DNA from: Plumapathes pennacea
Lineage: Eukaryota; Cnidaria; Anthozoa; Antipatharia; Myriopathidae
NCBI GenBank assembly: GCA_964036295.1
Contig: OZ038465.1
Span: forward strand, 8,556,667-8,620,666
DNA length: 64,000 nucleotides
Reading direction: 5' to 3'
This document shows positions 44,642 through 56,673 of the stretch, piece after piece. The translations under genes were made by a program, and so were the position numbers. A model generated the notes under the pieces. That model had not been told where the DNA came from. It saw only the letters and a program-made list of their open reading frames with translations, and did no database searches. The first letter of the stretch is position 1. The number at the start of each line of letters is the position of its first letter.

Positions 44642-47600
44642 GTAAGCTCTGATATGTTAATGCTATTCTACAGTCATGATGATGTTATTTACTTTGTCTT
44701 TGAAAGAGGTGTTGCAAAACGTCAGTTCAATTCGCTCCAAGACTTTCTTTTTCTTTAATTCGTGAGCAAGAATGATTTGAATTTTTTTCACTGCACTAAT
44801 TCGGACAGAAACCTGATTTGCTGTCTGTCACATACGTGTGAACAGCATATTATTGCAAGAGAAGGTCGTTATTTCTTTACTAGATGGCTGCGTTTGATCC
44901 AAAATTTCAAAAATTTCCAAGTCCGGTATCGATACTATGCAGAAAAATCCAATATTATAAATTATGCAAACATAGATATTGGCTGCTAAAAAAATGATGT
45001 CCAATCAATTTTTTACAAAGAATTCTAGTCTTGCTCGTGTTAATATTTTTATTGTTGTTTTTGCACTTGTTTTTTGCGCGTAACTTTGTTCTTCGTTGTG
45101 GAAACGCTGTAGTTACGCAGGTGTCGATTTAAAGTTTTTATTGTGTCTACTTGTACTAAATTTATCGTTCTCTTTCTCGACGGTAGAAAAAGCAACGCTG
45201 AAGTTCCCTCACAGAAAGGTTGTTTTCGCTTACTTTTATGGTGTTTCTCTTCTTCGAAAACTGATGTATTTTTAGTCGCCCTCGCGTTAATCTTGGCACA
45301 AATTTGTACAATATTTCACCTGCCGCTCTCAAATTTGGATACGGCTTGATAAATAGTGTTGGACATGTTAGATTTTGCTGTGTACAATTTAGTCACTACC
45401 CGATAGGTTTATTTGGAACACCTCAAGTTCTTCTTCTTTTTGTTTTTGTTTGTTCAGTTTTTGTTTTTTTTTTTGCCATATGCTGCTGCTAGTTATATAC
45501 TCTTCAGAAATTGAAAGTTGCACACTGTTTTCCAGCAAAGGAATTTTGTGAAATTATTTTTTACGAGAACAAAACACTATTTTGATTTGGATATTTCTTA
45601 GCTTTTTAAGGCAAACGAAGAATATTTCGCGGCAGAAATATTACAGTTGTGGCTGTTTGCGCAAATTTACAGCCATTTGTTTCGTGCTGTTTATATTTTT
45701 TGAAGGGTATATCTTTATCTGGTACGACCTGAAAATTTAACTCGCAAGATTCAAATGGACTTTGCCTTTCTCAAATAGGAACAATTTTACGCTGAAACGT
45801 TGCTCGGAAGCAATTAACAGTTTTGTATCTTCTCTGATCCATTTGCGCCACAATTTCGGTGGCCTGACTAAATTGTCTCCGAGGTTTGTCCAGATTGTGG
45901 CTTTTTCTTCGAATTTTCAGCTGTACCAGAGTTTAGGTTTGTGCATATCCTGAGTTAAAACTGTTTGTGGTTCTGTTAAGTTGGGATAGTTGGAAGAGAA
46001 TTGCGCGCTGTCTTTTGTCTATTGGATTGGGAAGTCGTTTTGATTCCGTCGCACAATTTTCATCTGCCCTCGGTTGTAGAATGTCGCGATGTCAAGTATT
46101 ATTCTTCAACGTTAAATTTACCGAAGCTGACGCGGTTCAATTTCAAGTGAATGGCTTAATTACCAAGAGTTTAATTACCATTACATGTAACCTTTTATCA
46201 TTTTCAAATCCACTTGAAATATTTTAAAGACTTCATCTGTGATATTGTATTCGATTTTTGTTGCAAAAACTAATTTATTCATTATCATTTGCGAGCAGTC
46301 CGCATTTCTCTTCCTCCATCCTGGTTTATCGGACGATCCCTTCGGATTGGCAGCAACTTGTGATAGTCTGTTTGTGGGTGCGTCACATGTAAAAGTTATC
46401 TCATACCTCAAGATAATTTGCTTTCACTGTCGAGGGAAGTAGATTCACTGTTTGCATTTTCAGTAGAGATTTGGCGAATTAGAACCGCGGGAACTGAACA
46501 GCAATTCCGCACCAAATTTTATTGAGGCATGATGTACCTTTACTTGTGATGCATTGCATTTCATATATACACCGTCCATTTGGCGCGCGCTTCTTAAACT
46601 TTACATGGCGGGAATTATTGCACGGAGCAACTGATACAGGCAATCGGTGTCTGTTTTCTTTCGCGAAGGCTTTAAAAGCGTAGTCGGTGTATTTTGAAAT
46701 GTTTGTAGCCTTTAACTTTTTAGTGAAGGACTTCTAGTTTAATGTGCGAAGACTTGATATGACGTACATGAATATGTAATATGCAGTATAACCTGCAAAT
46801 CTTGTTTTATAATTAAAGATGACATAAGACCATAAACTATGGTCATTTTTTTTGGCTTACCTAATGAGGTTAATGATCGGACTTTGAAACAGCAACAGTA
46901 ATAGAGTTGTACTAATTCTGTAGTAGTACTCTTGTACTACTACACTGTTACAACTACTATTACTATTACTACTTCAAAGCCCATCCGCGAACCTAGTAGT
47001 TAAGCAAAGTAAATTTAAGGAGAGGCTCTGAGAAACGGAAAGCTGATAACGCGAAGGAAACAGATTGATAAAAATTGGGATATTCAACAATGTTCGGAGG
47101 CAAAATAATCTTTTGCATTGCGTCCGTTCATGAAAAATTCGGCGCATAAAGTTGGCATAAGTCTTCAGCCAAATCAAAAATATCGGAGCCAACATGAAAG
47201 ACGTTTCTCAGAGCCTCCCGTTGCAAATACTTTTCGAAATAAACACGCACAATATGGGATATGGTTGTTGAATCACTAGAAAATCATAAAAGTAGAAGTT
47301 TTAGCTTCGCACCAAATTGTTCAAATGACTGTTATTTAGCCTGAAAACCCGAAGTCGTGTTCCAACTGACCATCGCAAAGATCCATTTGAAGGTTCCTAC
47401 TTCGAACGCAAATTTACATTTGAAATTTGCCAAGATAAAAATTGTCCTAGCTTTCTCGCTTCTATTTTAGCATCGCAACGTTCCATTTGAAATTTGCAAT
47501 TAAATCTTCAGTGATTCGAAAGAAACAACCTTATCCCATTCAATACATGCACAGATCAAGCATACTAAAATGACTGCAATACCGTTGACGCGAAATTGAA

Positions 47601-48612
47601 CACGATAAGAAAAAGATGCGGGTTTTGTATTCGTTTCGCAAGAGAAAATCGCACGAGAAACCGTTTCGTAAGAAAAAAGAAACTTTGTTCGCTCAGTTTG
47701 CATCAGATACTCTAGCTCAGTTAAACTCTGTATTTACACATTTCTTGTAAGAGGACAGTTCCAGTGTACCGTAAATTATAGGATGGTACATTTAAATTTT
47801 GCGCTCGCTAACTCGAGATTCAAGAAAGATGAATAATTTTTATCAAGAAACAATAGGTTGAGAATCTCCGAGGAAAACTTTAGTTCGCAATCTGTAATGT
47901 TCACACGTTGTACGAAACCGGTTTGTGTAGAAAACATCCGTTTGAAAATCTATCCTGTTCTTTTTAGTAACGGCTTGTTTGCAGTAATTTAAAGTAAGCT
48001 TAGCTAACTAGGAAATGAGGTGTCTCGATAGAAAGTATACTTGAAGCACTGACCAAATCAAACCAAATCTTCTGACTCGAGAAAAAACGCGAACCCCGAA
48101 AAGTTATCGAAACACCTCGACTCGTGCCATAACGAATATACAAGGCTGATAGGTTCCATACATTATCAAATAACTGTCTGGAGATAGGCAATTTGTTTGA
48201 AGTGAAGAAACGACGGGAAGCTCCGTTTTGAATAATAAAATCCAATTTGTTGACAGAAGTATGGTCGGTAGTTTTATCAGTACGGAAATGCATGGTATCG
48301 ATCAGCCTCAATAAATCTGCATCAAATTAATCACAGTAGTACAGCACAGCCCTACTTTGCTGTAGTCTAGCACTTGTGTCCTTGCAGGAACCACTGCTTG
48401 TTACTATCCATGGCAATCCACTTCAGTCCATTCCAGTCCACTGCAGTCCATTTTTCAATTCCATATTGATCGTCACTTGAGCTCTGTGTACAAAGAAACG
48501 CATAATTCTGTAAGCTAACAATGTCTTTTGGCTGGGTTAAATGTAGATGTACCGTATTGACTGAGATGAAACTTTGAACCTATAATGCGGAGGCGGTGAA
48601 CTCGGAACTCAC
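44642..48612. other. No recognisable gene
   Basis: AT-rich sequence with short unassigned frames (for example 103 codons at 48000-48311, minus strand). A local CAGTCCATTCCAGTCCACTG cluster is at 48420-48450. No domain, RNA gene or transposon family could be named. Confidence 0.4.
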
Positions 48613-48958
48613 CGGCATAATTTGTCTCGAAGCTTGACAGTGTAGTTTCGCTCTGTTGCCGTCTATTCTGCCACTTTATCTTTGCCCGAAGTCAAAGAGC
48701 ACGTTCGGTCAGCTCACCCATCTTCTGGGCAAAACAAACAGCAGGAATGAACACGAAACGTACCGAATACTTCGACATTCGACAACAACAACGTGGAAAT
48801 AATGATATACAGAAGAGAAAGGTGTGAAAAGATTCTTGCATGCTTTAATTACGTCACAGTCTAGTACACAGACTCACCGGAGGGAAGGGGAGGGAATGCC
48901 GTGATGTTGTGTATGCGCTGTTGGAGGACTGAGCGAGTGGCTTCACTGGCGGATGGAC
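48613..48958 (-). other. Two exon-like segments of an unidentified minus-strand gene or pseudogene
   Basis: Segment 48958-48878 follows TTATTTCAG and ends at CCG|GTGAGT; in frame it reads PSASEATRSVLQQRIHNITA and FPPLPS. Segment 48724-48613 follows TTTTGCCCAG and ends at GCCG|GTGAGT; it reads MGELTERAL, an in-frame TGA, then LRAKIKWQNRRQQSE. Both have textbook splice sites, but the phases do not join (1 against 0) and the second has a stop. This looks like a decayed or unusual gene; identity unknown. Confidence 0.35.
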
Positions 48959-50224
48959 CTGAAATAAATATCGGAAAAATGTTAACGCTTTTTTCACCAC
49001 TTTGTACTACAGTGTATTTAACAAATGACTTTTCGAGTTGACATAATATTGCAAGCCTCAAGTATAAAAATGGGTATAAAAAGGATTTTTTTTATTTTTT
49101 TATTTATTTTATTTTATTTTTTTGTATTTTAAAGAGTCGGCACTAAAGGCTGGACTAAAGACTAAACGTATATAAATATAATGGTCAAAATTTCGACCCC
49201 AAAGGAGGTATTTTAAAAGGCAAGGTTCCCGCCCACCTTGGGCCAAATAATTATTAGCCAAATTCCGATATATAATAATTTTTATAAATTATAGGGTTTC
49301 TGACCAATATAACGAACACATTTTCCCAGTCCCTTGCAATTTGTTACACTGTGCATGCATATCGGGGTTCCACTGTACATGCAGGCTTTGTAATGTGCCA
49401 TTTTAAGAGTGATTGTCTGTGAGAATCAATCAACCTCCAGCACAATTTAAAACATAGATTTCCTCTAAGCGAAATGAAGTACGGTTAGTTTTCGGAAAGA
49501 GTTCTTCCTGGATATTATAGGGGGAAAAAGGGGTTATTACACTGGAAGGATTGCAATACAGCAGAGTATTTTTATGAGTCGGTTATATAGTTTTTTCGAG
49601 CCTGCTTCAGGTCATTGTACGTATTTCTTCGACAAATTATTACATACTGTACAGTACATATAACATCTGGAAACTATTTCATCTACAGCACGAGATAATT
49701 TTAAATGCGAACGTACTGTACCATTTTCAGATTTTTCTTTCCCTAATTTGACCACAAAACAAAGGCGATGTACATATACTGTAGCTGTGTGACAAATTTA
49801 AAGTTCATCATTTGACTTTATGAAGATTATTTTGGTGCTTTATTTGTTATAATGTCACAACAAAAGTCTGGGCAATTTATTTCAACTACAGTACCACTCT
49901 CAGCAGCCCTGGTGTTTTCACCTACAATAGCAAGAAAACCTACGCATCAATTTGTGCTCTTTTGTTTGAAAAGGGTGAACTCTTAGGCAATAATTTGCTT
50001 TTATTATTCACCATCCGCTCTATATTAGATCAAAAACATGTCCAGGAACATGTCCTGAAAGTTTCATGTAATTCTGAGATTAGGCTGAGACTGTACTCCA
50101 AATTTGAGATTCGGCCAAATGGCCATCAACCACACATGATAGTACAAGACTGGATTGCCAGTGAGCTCGCGGTGTGAGTTGCATCGAGACCAGAATATAC
50201 TAAAATGGAAAGTAGGGACAAGAG
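48959..50224. other. No recognisable gene
   Basis: Contains a T-rich low-complexity run (49085-49130). At 50053-50085 the text GTCCTGAAAGTTTCATGTAA / TTCTGAGAT resembles the core of the 348-bp satellite (CCTGAAAGTTTCATGCGATT / CTGAGAT), so a diverged stray satellite unit may lie here. Confidence 0.35.
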
Positions 50225-51360
50225 TGGAACTTCCAAGAGGGACTTCCAGTTTCTCACCAGAAAAATATCACACAGTTATAGAGAACTTGGCTGTTGACAC
50301 CTTGCTCAAATGAAACCTGATTAAACTATAAATTATCATTACAACACTCATACACTTGCTTCTTAAAGGTTGAGCGACCCTGCATTTTGAGAATGCGTGA
50401 CATATCTTTTCATGCACAATTGATTTTTGACAGTTTGACTTCGACTCTTATTTCTAACGAGAGGCCACGATTAATCCAGCCTTCGCTTCAATACTTTTGT
50501 GTTTTCTTTTATTAACTGAATACGTTTCTTCTATCAGGCTTTTGAGTTTTCGTGTTTTGTAACAAGCGAGGAATGTAACACGACACTTGTTTACGTCAAT
50601 ATTATTGCGGTTTTGTTCACAGTGTGTTCAGTCATTTGTGAACTGCAAACTCAATGCTCAGGACTATTTCGGTATCCATCAAACATTTGTTTACGGCTAT
50701 TCTCAAAGATTCCGCGGTGAACTTAAGAACGCAAGCCAAAATTGTTCCCTAAAATCCAGTTTATCCGTGCATGTTTCACAGAGCCCAATGGTGTTGAGTT
50801 TAGATGGGATGCAGTTAACTTTTACACACAAGTAACGAGCAATTCACTGGCCACATCTCAAGTTACATACATACATAAATATTTTTATTGATGCTCCCCT
50901 CAAGGGGCTTTTCAGCAATAATTTGGCTTCGCCATATTACTGTGGAATACAGGCACTGAGGGTGGTCACTGCCAGAGATTTGTTTACGTGATCAGTGGTT
51001 CTTTTACGTCCCCCCTCTCATCAAGTATAGAAGTATAGGGAGACGGGACCGCCATTTTACGTAGTCAGCCGAGCCAAGTGAAGATCTTACCATCTGCTGT
51101 TAGAAACAAAGGCAGCATCTTCTCTTCAGTTATTTTAAGACCCTGAGTGCTGGTCCGGCCGGGGTTCGAACCCGCGACATCCCGCACGAAAGACCGGCAC
51201 TCAACCAACTGAGCCAGCTGGGCGGCGGTTTACATCATCGCATATCACGTGATCATATGAACCAATCACCGTGTGCTGATTCTCGACCCAGAAGAAAAAA
51301 AATTCCATTTTTAAGCTCGCCAGGGCTACACCCCGCGAACAATAATATTGAAACCACACT
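50225..51360 (-). repeat. Long dispersed repeat, copy with SINE insertion
   Basis: Reverse-complement partner of 37420-39800. It lacks the two transposons present in that copy but carries a SINE (50865-51228) where the other reads continuously from ATGTGATGACGTAAGG to AACTTGAGATG. Landmarks on the minus strand are AATCAGCACACGGTGATTGG, CATCTAAACTCAACACCATT and ACACTGTGAACAAAACCGC. Confidence 0.75.
50865..51228 (-). mobile_element. tRNA-derived SINE
   Basis: Minus strand. The head has Pol III A box TGGCTCAGTTGG (51216-51205) and B box GGGTTCGAACCC (51173-51162) in tRNA spacing. The body of about 290 bp has no open frame. The 3' end is AGCATCAATAAAAATATTTA followed by a TATG repeat. About 364 bp in total. 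It depends on LINE machinery elsewhere. The head is tRNA-like but extends into unrelated sequence, so it is not a tRNA gene. Confidence 0.85.
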
Positions 51361-51459
51361 TTAGAAAAAAATACTCAATTTTAACCCTTGGGCATTCACA
51401 CAAAGTTCTATTCCAATCACATATGGTGGAGGAAGGGGTAAGCTCTGGTGAAAAATCCT

Positions 51460-52225
51460 TGCAGGATCCTACTGTAAGAGGATCCTGCCTAAATTATTTT
51501 TGACTAAGTTTTAAGGATCCTGGCAGGGCAAGAAATGCCAGGATCCTTGCAGGATAAACATAAGATGATCCTGCCTACATCCTGGCAGGATCTGATTAAG
51601 ATCCTCTTAGATCTTCACAGGATAAACACAACAGGATCCTGGCAGGATCATTCTTGGATAAACATACTGTAGCTAGATCCTGTTAAGATCCTTATGGGAT
51701 CTTCTTAAATGTGAGTGCTCACTATACATAAAATGAGTGCTTCCTAGAGAAGATGTGACTCATTAGGCCTGGCATGATATCAGCGTAACTACCCTGGTGA
51801 AAATCCTTGCAGGATCCTCAAGGATCCTCAAGGATCCTCAAGGATCCTGCCCAAATTTTTCTTGACTACAAGGATCCTGCAAGGATCTTGTAAGGATCCT
51901 GGCAGGGCAAGATATGCCAGGATCCTTCAAGGATCCTTCAAGGATCCTCCAAAGATCCTTGCAGGATAAACAAAGCAGGATCCTGTTAAGATCCTGGCAG
52001 GATCCTGGTAGGATCCTGTTAAGATCCTGTCAGGATCCTCATAGGATAAACACAACAGGATCCTGGCAGGATCCTAACAGGATCCTAACAGGATCCTTGT
52101 TAGATAAACATAGCAGGATCCTGTAAATATCCTGGCAGGATCCTGTTAAGATCCTCTCAGGATCCTCATAGGATAAATACAACAGGATCCTGGCAAGATC
52201 CTGACAGTATCCTTGTTGGATTAAC
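51460..52225. repeat. GGATCCTG-rich minisatellite
   Basis: Several dozen copies of AGGATCCTG-like 8-16-bp words (CAGGATCCTG, AAGATCCT, CAAGGATCCT) organised into longer units that each end in GGATAAACA(CA)ACAGGATC, recurring at about 51560, 51620, 51965, 52040, 52100 and 52165. GGATCC is its own complement, so the array is locally palindromic throughout. Open frames (Asp-Pro-Gly-Arg-Ile-Leu repeats) are a by-product. Confidence 0.9.
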
Positions 52226-52489
52226 ATAGGAGGTATGCTTGTAGCTGGAATGAAATGCCAGTGAGCCTTGCAGGAAAAAAGTATAACAAGACGGATTTAG
52301 AAACATGTTTGTACAGCTTGCACATATGAAATTAAACTTGTGAAGTAAAAATGTCCACGATTATCAGCAATTTTTCAGATTGACTAACATTGTCTGCTGC
52401 GCATACGCAGTAGACACAAAAAGGAAATGCACTAGACACATGCACCTCTCAGGTGCCTATTTTTAATTTTAGCCAAAAAATGGCCGGTT
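52226..52489. other. Short spacer before the satellite
   Basis: No gene, transposon or clear repeat recognised. Confidence 0.4.
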
Positions 52490-55400
52490 TTTGAAGAAAT
52501 GGTAAGGCTTATAGCCTTGCAATTTTACTCGAAAATGGCCATTGAAAACTCTAGAAACTTTCAGGAAACTTCCCTAAGACTATAACAAGACTTTCTGCAA
52601 TAAATTAGCCCTATATACCTTCAGTCGTTGATGAGATATAGCAAAAAAAACCACGTAAAACGTCAGGCTCCTTTGTTCGAAAGTGTGATATTTTAGTCGA
52701 TAATTTGGTCTACGCTCTGTATGTATGCTAAATGAATGACAAGTTTTGCGTCTGTTGCTTCCGTACAAGAGGAGTAAAGCGCGAAATTAAATTACCTTAA
52801 AAAAAACTTCGAAAGGAAAAAATAAGAAACACATTTGAAGCTTGCAAGATGCTAACCACTTTCAACACTTACCTTTACTTGATATTAATGGACTCGGTTC
52901 TAACTTCCTTTAATTTCTCACGACGCGCGGGTTAAAAATTTACAAAAACTATGCAGAAACCGTCGGCGTAGTCCAGAGAATGTTTCCTGAAAGTTTCATG
53001 CGATTCTGAGATGGTTGAAAAATCTTGGAATTTTGACAAAATACTAAGGCTATAGCACAGGGTTTTTTGCCGATTTTGGCCAAAAATTGAAAACTCTTGA
53101 AACTTGTAGGAAAGCTTCTCTGGACAATAACAAGACTTTTTGCAATACATATGCGTTATGTATCTTCATCCGTTGGCGAGATATAGCAGCTTAAACTCTG
53201 CTCCTTTGCTCGAAAGGTGTGATGTTTTAATTAGCGCATGATTTCCTCTAATTTGCTCTAATTTCTCACGACGCGCGGGTTAAAAGTTTACAAAAACTAT
53301 GCAGAAACCGTCGGCGTAGTCCAGGGAATGTTTCCTGAAAGTTTCATGCGATTCTGAGATGGTTGAAAAATCTTGGAATTTTGACAAAATACTAAGGCTA
53401 TAGCACAGTGTTTTTTGCCGATTTTGGCCAAAAATTGAAAACTCTTGACACTTGTAGGAAAGCTTCCCTGGACAATAACAAGACTTTTTGCAATACATAT
53501 GCGTTATGTATCTTCATCCGTTGGCGAAATATAGCAGCTTAAACTCTGCTCCTTTGCTCGAAAGGTGTGATGAATTAATTAGTGCATGATTTGCTGTAAC
53601 TTCCTTTAATTTATCACGAAGCGCGGGCTAAAAGTTTACAAAAACTATGCAGAAACCGTCGGCGTAGTCCAGGGAATGTTTCCTGAAAGTTTCATGCGAT
53701 TCTGAGATGGTTGAAAAATCTTGGAATTTTGACAAAATACTAAGGCTATAGCACAGGGTTTTTTTGCCGATTTTGGCCAAAAATTGAAAACTCTTGACAC
53801 TTGTAGGAAAGCTTCTCTGCACAATAACAAGACTTTTTGCAATACATATGCGTTATGTATCTTCATCCGTTGGCGAGATATAGCAGCTTAAACTCTGCTG
53901 CTTTGCTCGAAAGGTGTGATGTTTTAATTAGCGCATGATTTCCTCTAATTTGCTCTAATTTCTCACGACGCGCGGGTTAAAAGTTTACAAAAACTATGCA
54001 GAAACCGTCGGCGTAGTCCAGGGAATGTTTCCTGAAAGTTTCATGCGATTCTGAGATGGTTGAAAAATCTTGGAATTTTGACAAAATACTAAGGCTATAG
54101 CACAGGGTTTTTTGCCGATTTTGGCCAAAAATTGAAAACTCTTGAAACTTGTAACTCTTGAAAGCTTCCCTGGACAAAAACAAGACTTTTTGCAATACAT
54201 ATGCGTTATGTATCTTCATCCGTTGGCGAGATATAGCAGTTTAAACTCTGCTCCTTTGCTCGAAAGGTGTGATGAATTAATTAGTGCATGATTTGCTGTA
54301 ACTTCCTTTAATTTCTCACGACGCGGGGCCTAAAAGTTTACAAAAACTATGCAGAAACCGTCGGCGTAGTGCAGGGAATGTTTCCTGAAAGGTTCATGCG
54401 ATTCTGAGATGGTTGAAAAATCTTGGAATTTTGACAAAATACTAAGGCTATAGCACAGGGTTTTTTTTGCCGATTTTGGCCAAAAATTGAAAACTCTTGA
54501 AACTTGTAGGAAAGCTTCTCTGGACAATAACAAGACTTTTTGCAATACATATGCGTTATGTATCTTCATCCGTTGGCGAGATATAGCAGCTTAAAGTAGG
54601 CTTCTTTGCTCGAAAGGTGTGATGAATTAATTTGTGCATGATTTGCTGTAACTTCCTTTAATTTATCACGAAGCGCGGGTTAAAAGTTTACAAAAACTAT
54701 GCAGAAACCGTCGGCGTAGTGCAGGGAATGTTTCCTGAAAGTTTCATGCGATTCTGAGATGGTTGAAAAATCTTGGAATTTTGACAAAATACTAAGGCTA
54801 TAGCACAGGGTTTTTTTGCCGATTTTGGCCAAAAATTGAAAACTCTTGACACTTGTAAGAAAGCTTCCCTGGACAATAACAAGACTTTTTGCAGTACATA
54901 TGCTTTATGTATCTTCATCCGTTAGCGAGATATAGCAGCTTAAACTCTGCTCCTTTGCTCGAAAGGTGTGATGTTTTAATTAGCGCATGATTTCCTCTAA
55001 TTTACTCTAATTTCTCACGACGCGCGGGCTAAAGGTTTACAAAAACTATGCAGAAACCGTCGGCGTAGTCCAGGGAATGTTTCCTGAAAGTTTCATGCGA
55101 TTCTGAGATGGTTGAAAAATCTTGGAATTTTGACAAAATACTAAGGCTATAGCACAGGGTTTTTTGCCGATTTTGGCCAAAAATTGAAAACTCTTGAAAC
55201 TTGTAGGAAAGCTTCTCTGGACAATAACAAGACTTTTTGCAATACATATGCGCTATGTATCTTCATCCGTTGGCGAGATATAGCAGCTTAAAGTAGGCTT
55301 CTTTGCTCGAAAGGTGTGATGAATTAATTAGTGCATGATTTGCTGTAACTTCCTTTAATTTATCACGAAGCGCGGGTTAAAAGTTTACAAAAACTATGCA

Positions 55401-56673
55401 GAAACCGTCGGCGTAGTGCAGGGAATGTTTCCTGAAAGTTTCATGCGATTCTGAGATGGTTGAAAAATCTTGGAATTTTGACAAAATACTAAGGCTATAG
55501 CACAGGGTTTTTTTGCCGATTTTGGCCAAAAATTGAAAACTCTTGACACTTGTAAGAAAGCTTCCCTGGACAATAACAAGACTTTTTGCAATACATATGC
55601 TTTATGTATCTTTATCCGTTGGCGAGATATAGCAGCTTAAAGTAGACTTCTTTGCTCGAAAGGTGTGATGAATTAATTAGTGCATGATTTGCTGTAACTC
55701 CCTTTAATTTCTAACGACGCGCGGGATCAAAGTTTACAAAAACTATGCAGAAACCGTCGGCGTAGTCCAGGGAATGTTTCCTGAAAGTTTCATGCGATTC
55801 TGAGATGGTTGAAAAATCTTGGAATTTTGACAAAATACTAAGGCTATAGCACAGGGTTTTTTGCCGATTTTGGCCAAAAATTGAAAACTCTTGAAACTTG
55901 TAGGAAAGCTTCTCTGGACAATAACAAGACATTTTGCAATACATATGCGTTATGTATCTTCATCCGTTGGCGAGATATAGCAGTTTAAACTCTGCTCCTT
56001 TGCTCGAAAGGTGTGATATTTTAATTAGCGCATGATTTCCTCTAATTTGCTCTAATTTCTCACGACGCGCGGGTTAAAAGTTTACAAAAACTATGCAGAA
56101 ACCATCGGCGTAGTCCAGGGAATGTTTCCTGAAAGTTTCATGCGATTCTGAGATGGTTGAAAAATCTTGGAATTTTGACAAAATACTAAGGCTATAGCAC
56201 AGGGTTTTTTGCCGATTTTGGCCAAAAATTGAAAACTCTTGAAACTTGTAGGAAAGCTTCTCTGGACAATAACAAGACATTTTGCAATACATATGCGTTA
56301 TGTATCTTCATCCGTTGGCGAGATATAGCAGCTTAAAGTAGGCTTCTTTGCTCGAAAGGTGTGACGAATTAATTAGTGCATGATTTGCTGTAACTTCCTT
56401 TAATTTATCACGAAGCGCGGGCTAAAAGTTTACAAAAACTATGCAGAAACCGTGGGTGTAGTCCAGGGAATGTTTCCTGAAAGTTTCATGCGATTCTGAG
56501 ATGGTTGAAAAATCTTGGAATTTTGACAAAATACTAAGGCTATAGCACAGGGATTTTGCCGATTTTGGCCAAAAATTGAAAACTCTTGAAACTTGTAGGA
56601 AAGCTTCCCTGGACAATAACAAGACTTTTTGCAATACATATGCTGTATGTATCTTCATCCGTTGGCGAGATAT
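52490..56673 (+). repeat. 348-bp satellite array, first block
   Basis: About 11-12 head-to-tail units with a period of 348-353 bp. The most diverged unit is the first (52490-52840). Landmarks in each unit are TTTACAAAAACTATGCAGAA, GAATGTTTCCTGAAAGTTTC, GGCTATAGCACAGGG, GCCGATTTTGGCC and ATCTTCATCCGTTGGCGAGA. Units differ in a linker: type A has GATGTTTTAATTAGCGCATG, type B has GATGAATTAATTAGTGCATG. Minus-strand frames of about 72 codons repeat in every unit but shift with the length of one T-run, so they are not a conserved gene. Confidence 0.97.

Noticed and set aside
48613..48724. Homeodomain third helix (KIKWQNRR resembles KIWFQNRR)
   Set aside because: The residues before it do not fit a homeodomain, Trp and Phe positions are shifted, and an in-frame stop lies just upstream.
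51150..51228. Functional tRNA gene
   Set aside because: A and B boxes are present, but the sequence continues into a 290-bp body with a repeat tail, so it is a SINE head.
51914..52227. Asp-Pro-Gly-Arg-Ile-Leu repeat proteins
   Set aside because: Translation of the GGATCC minisatellite, open on both strands for the same reason.
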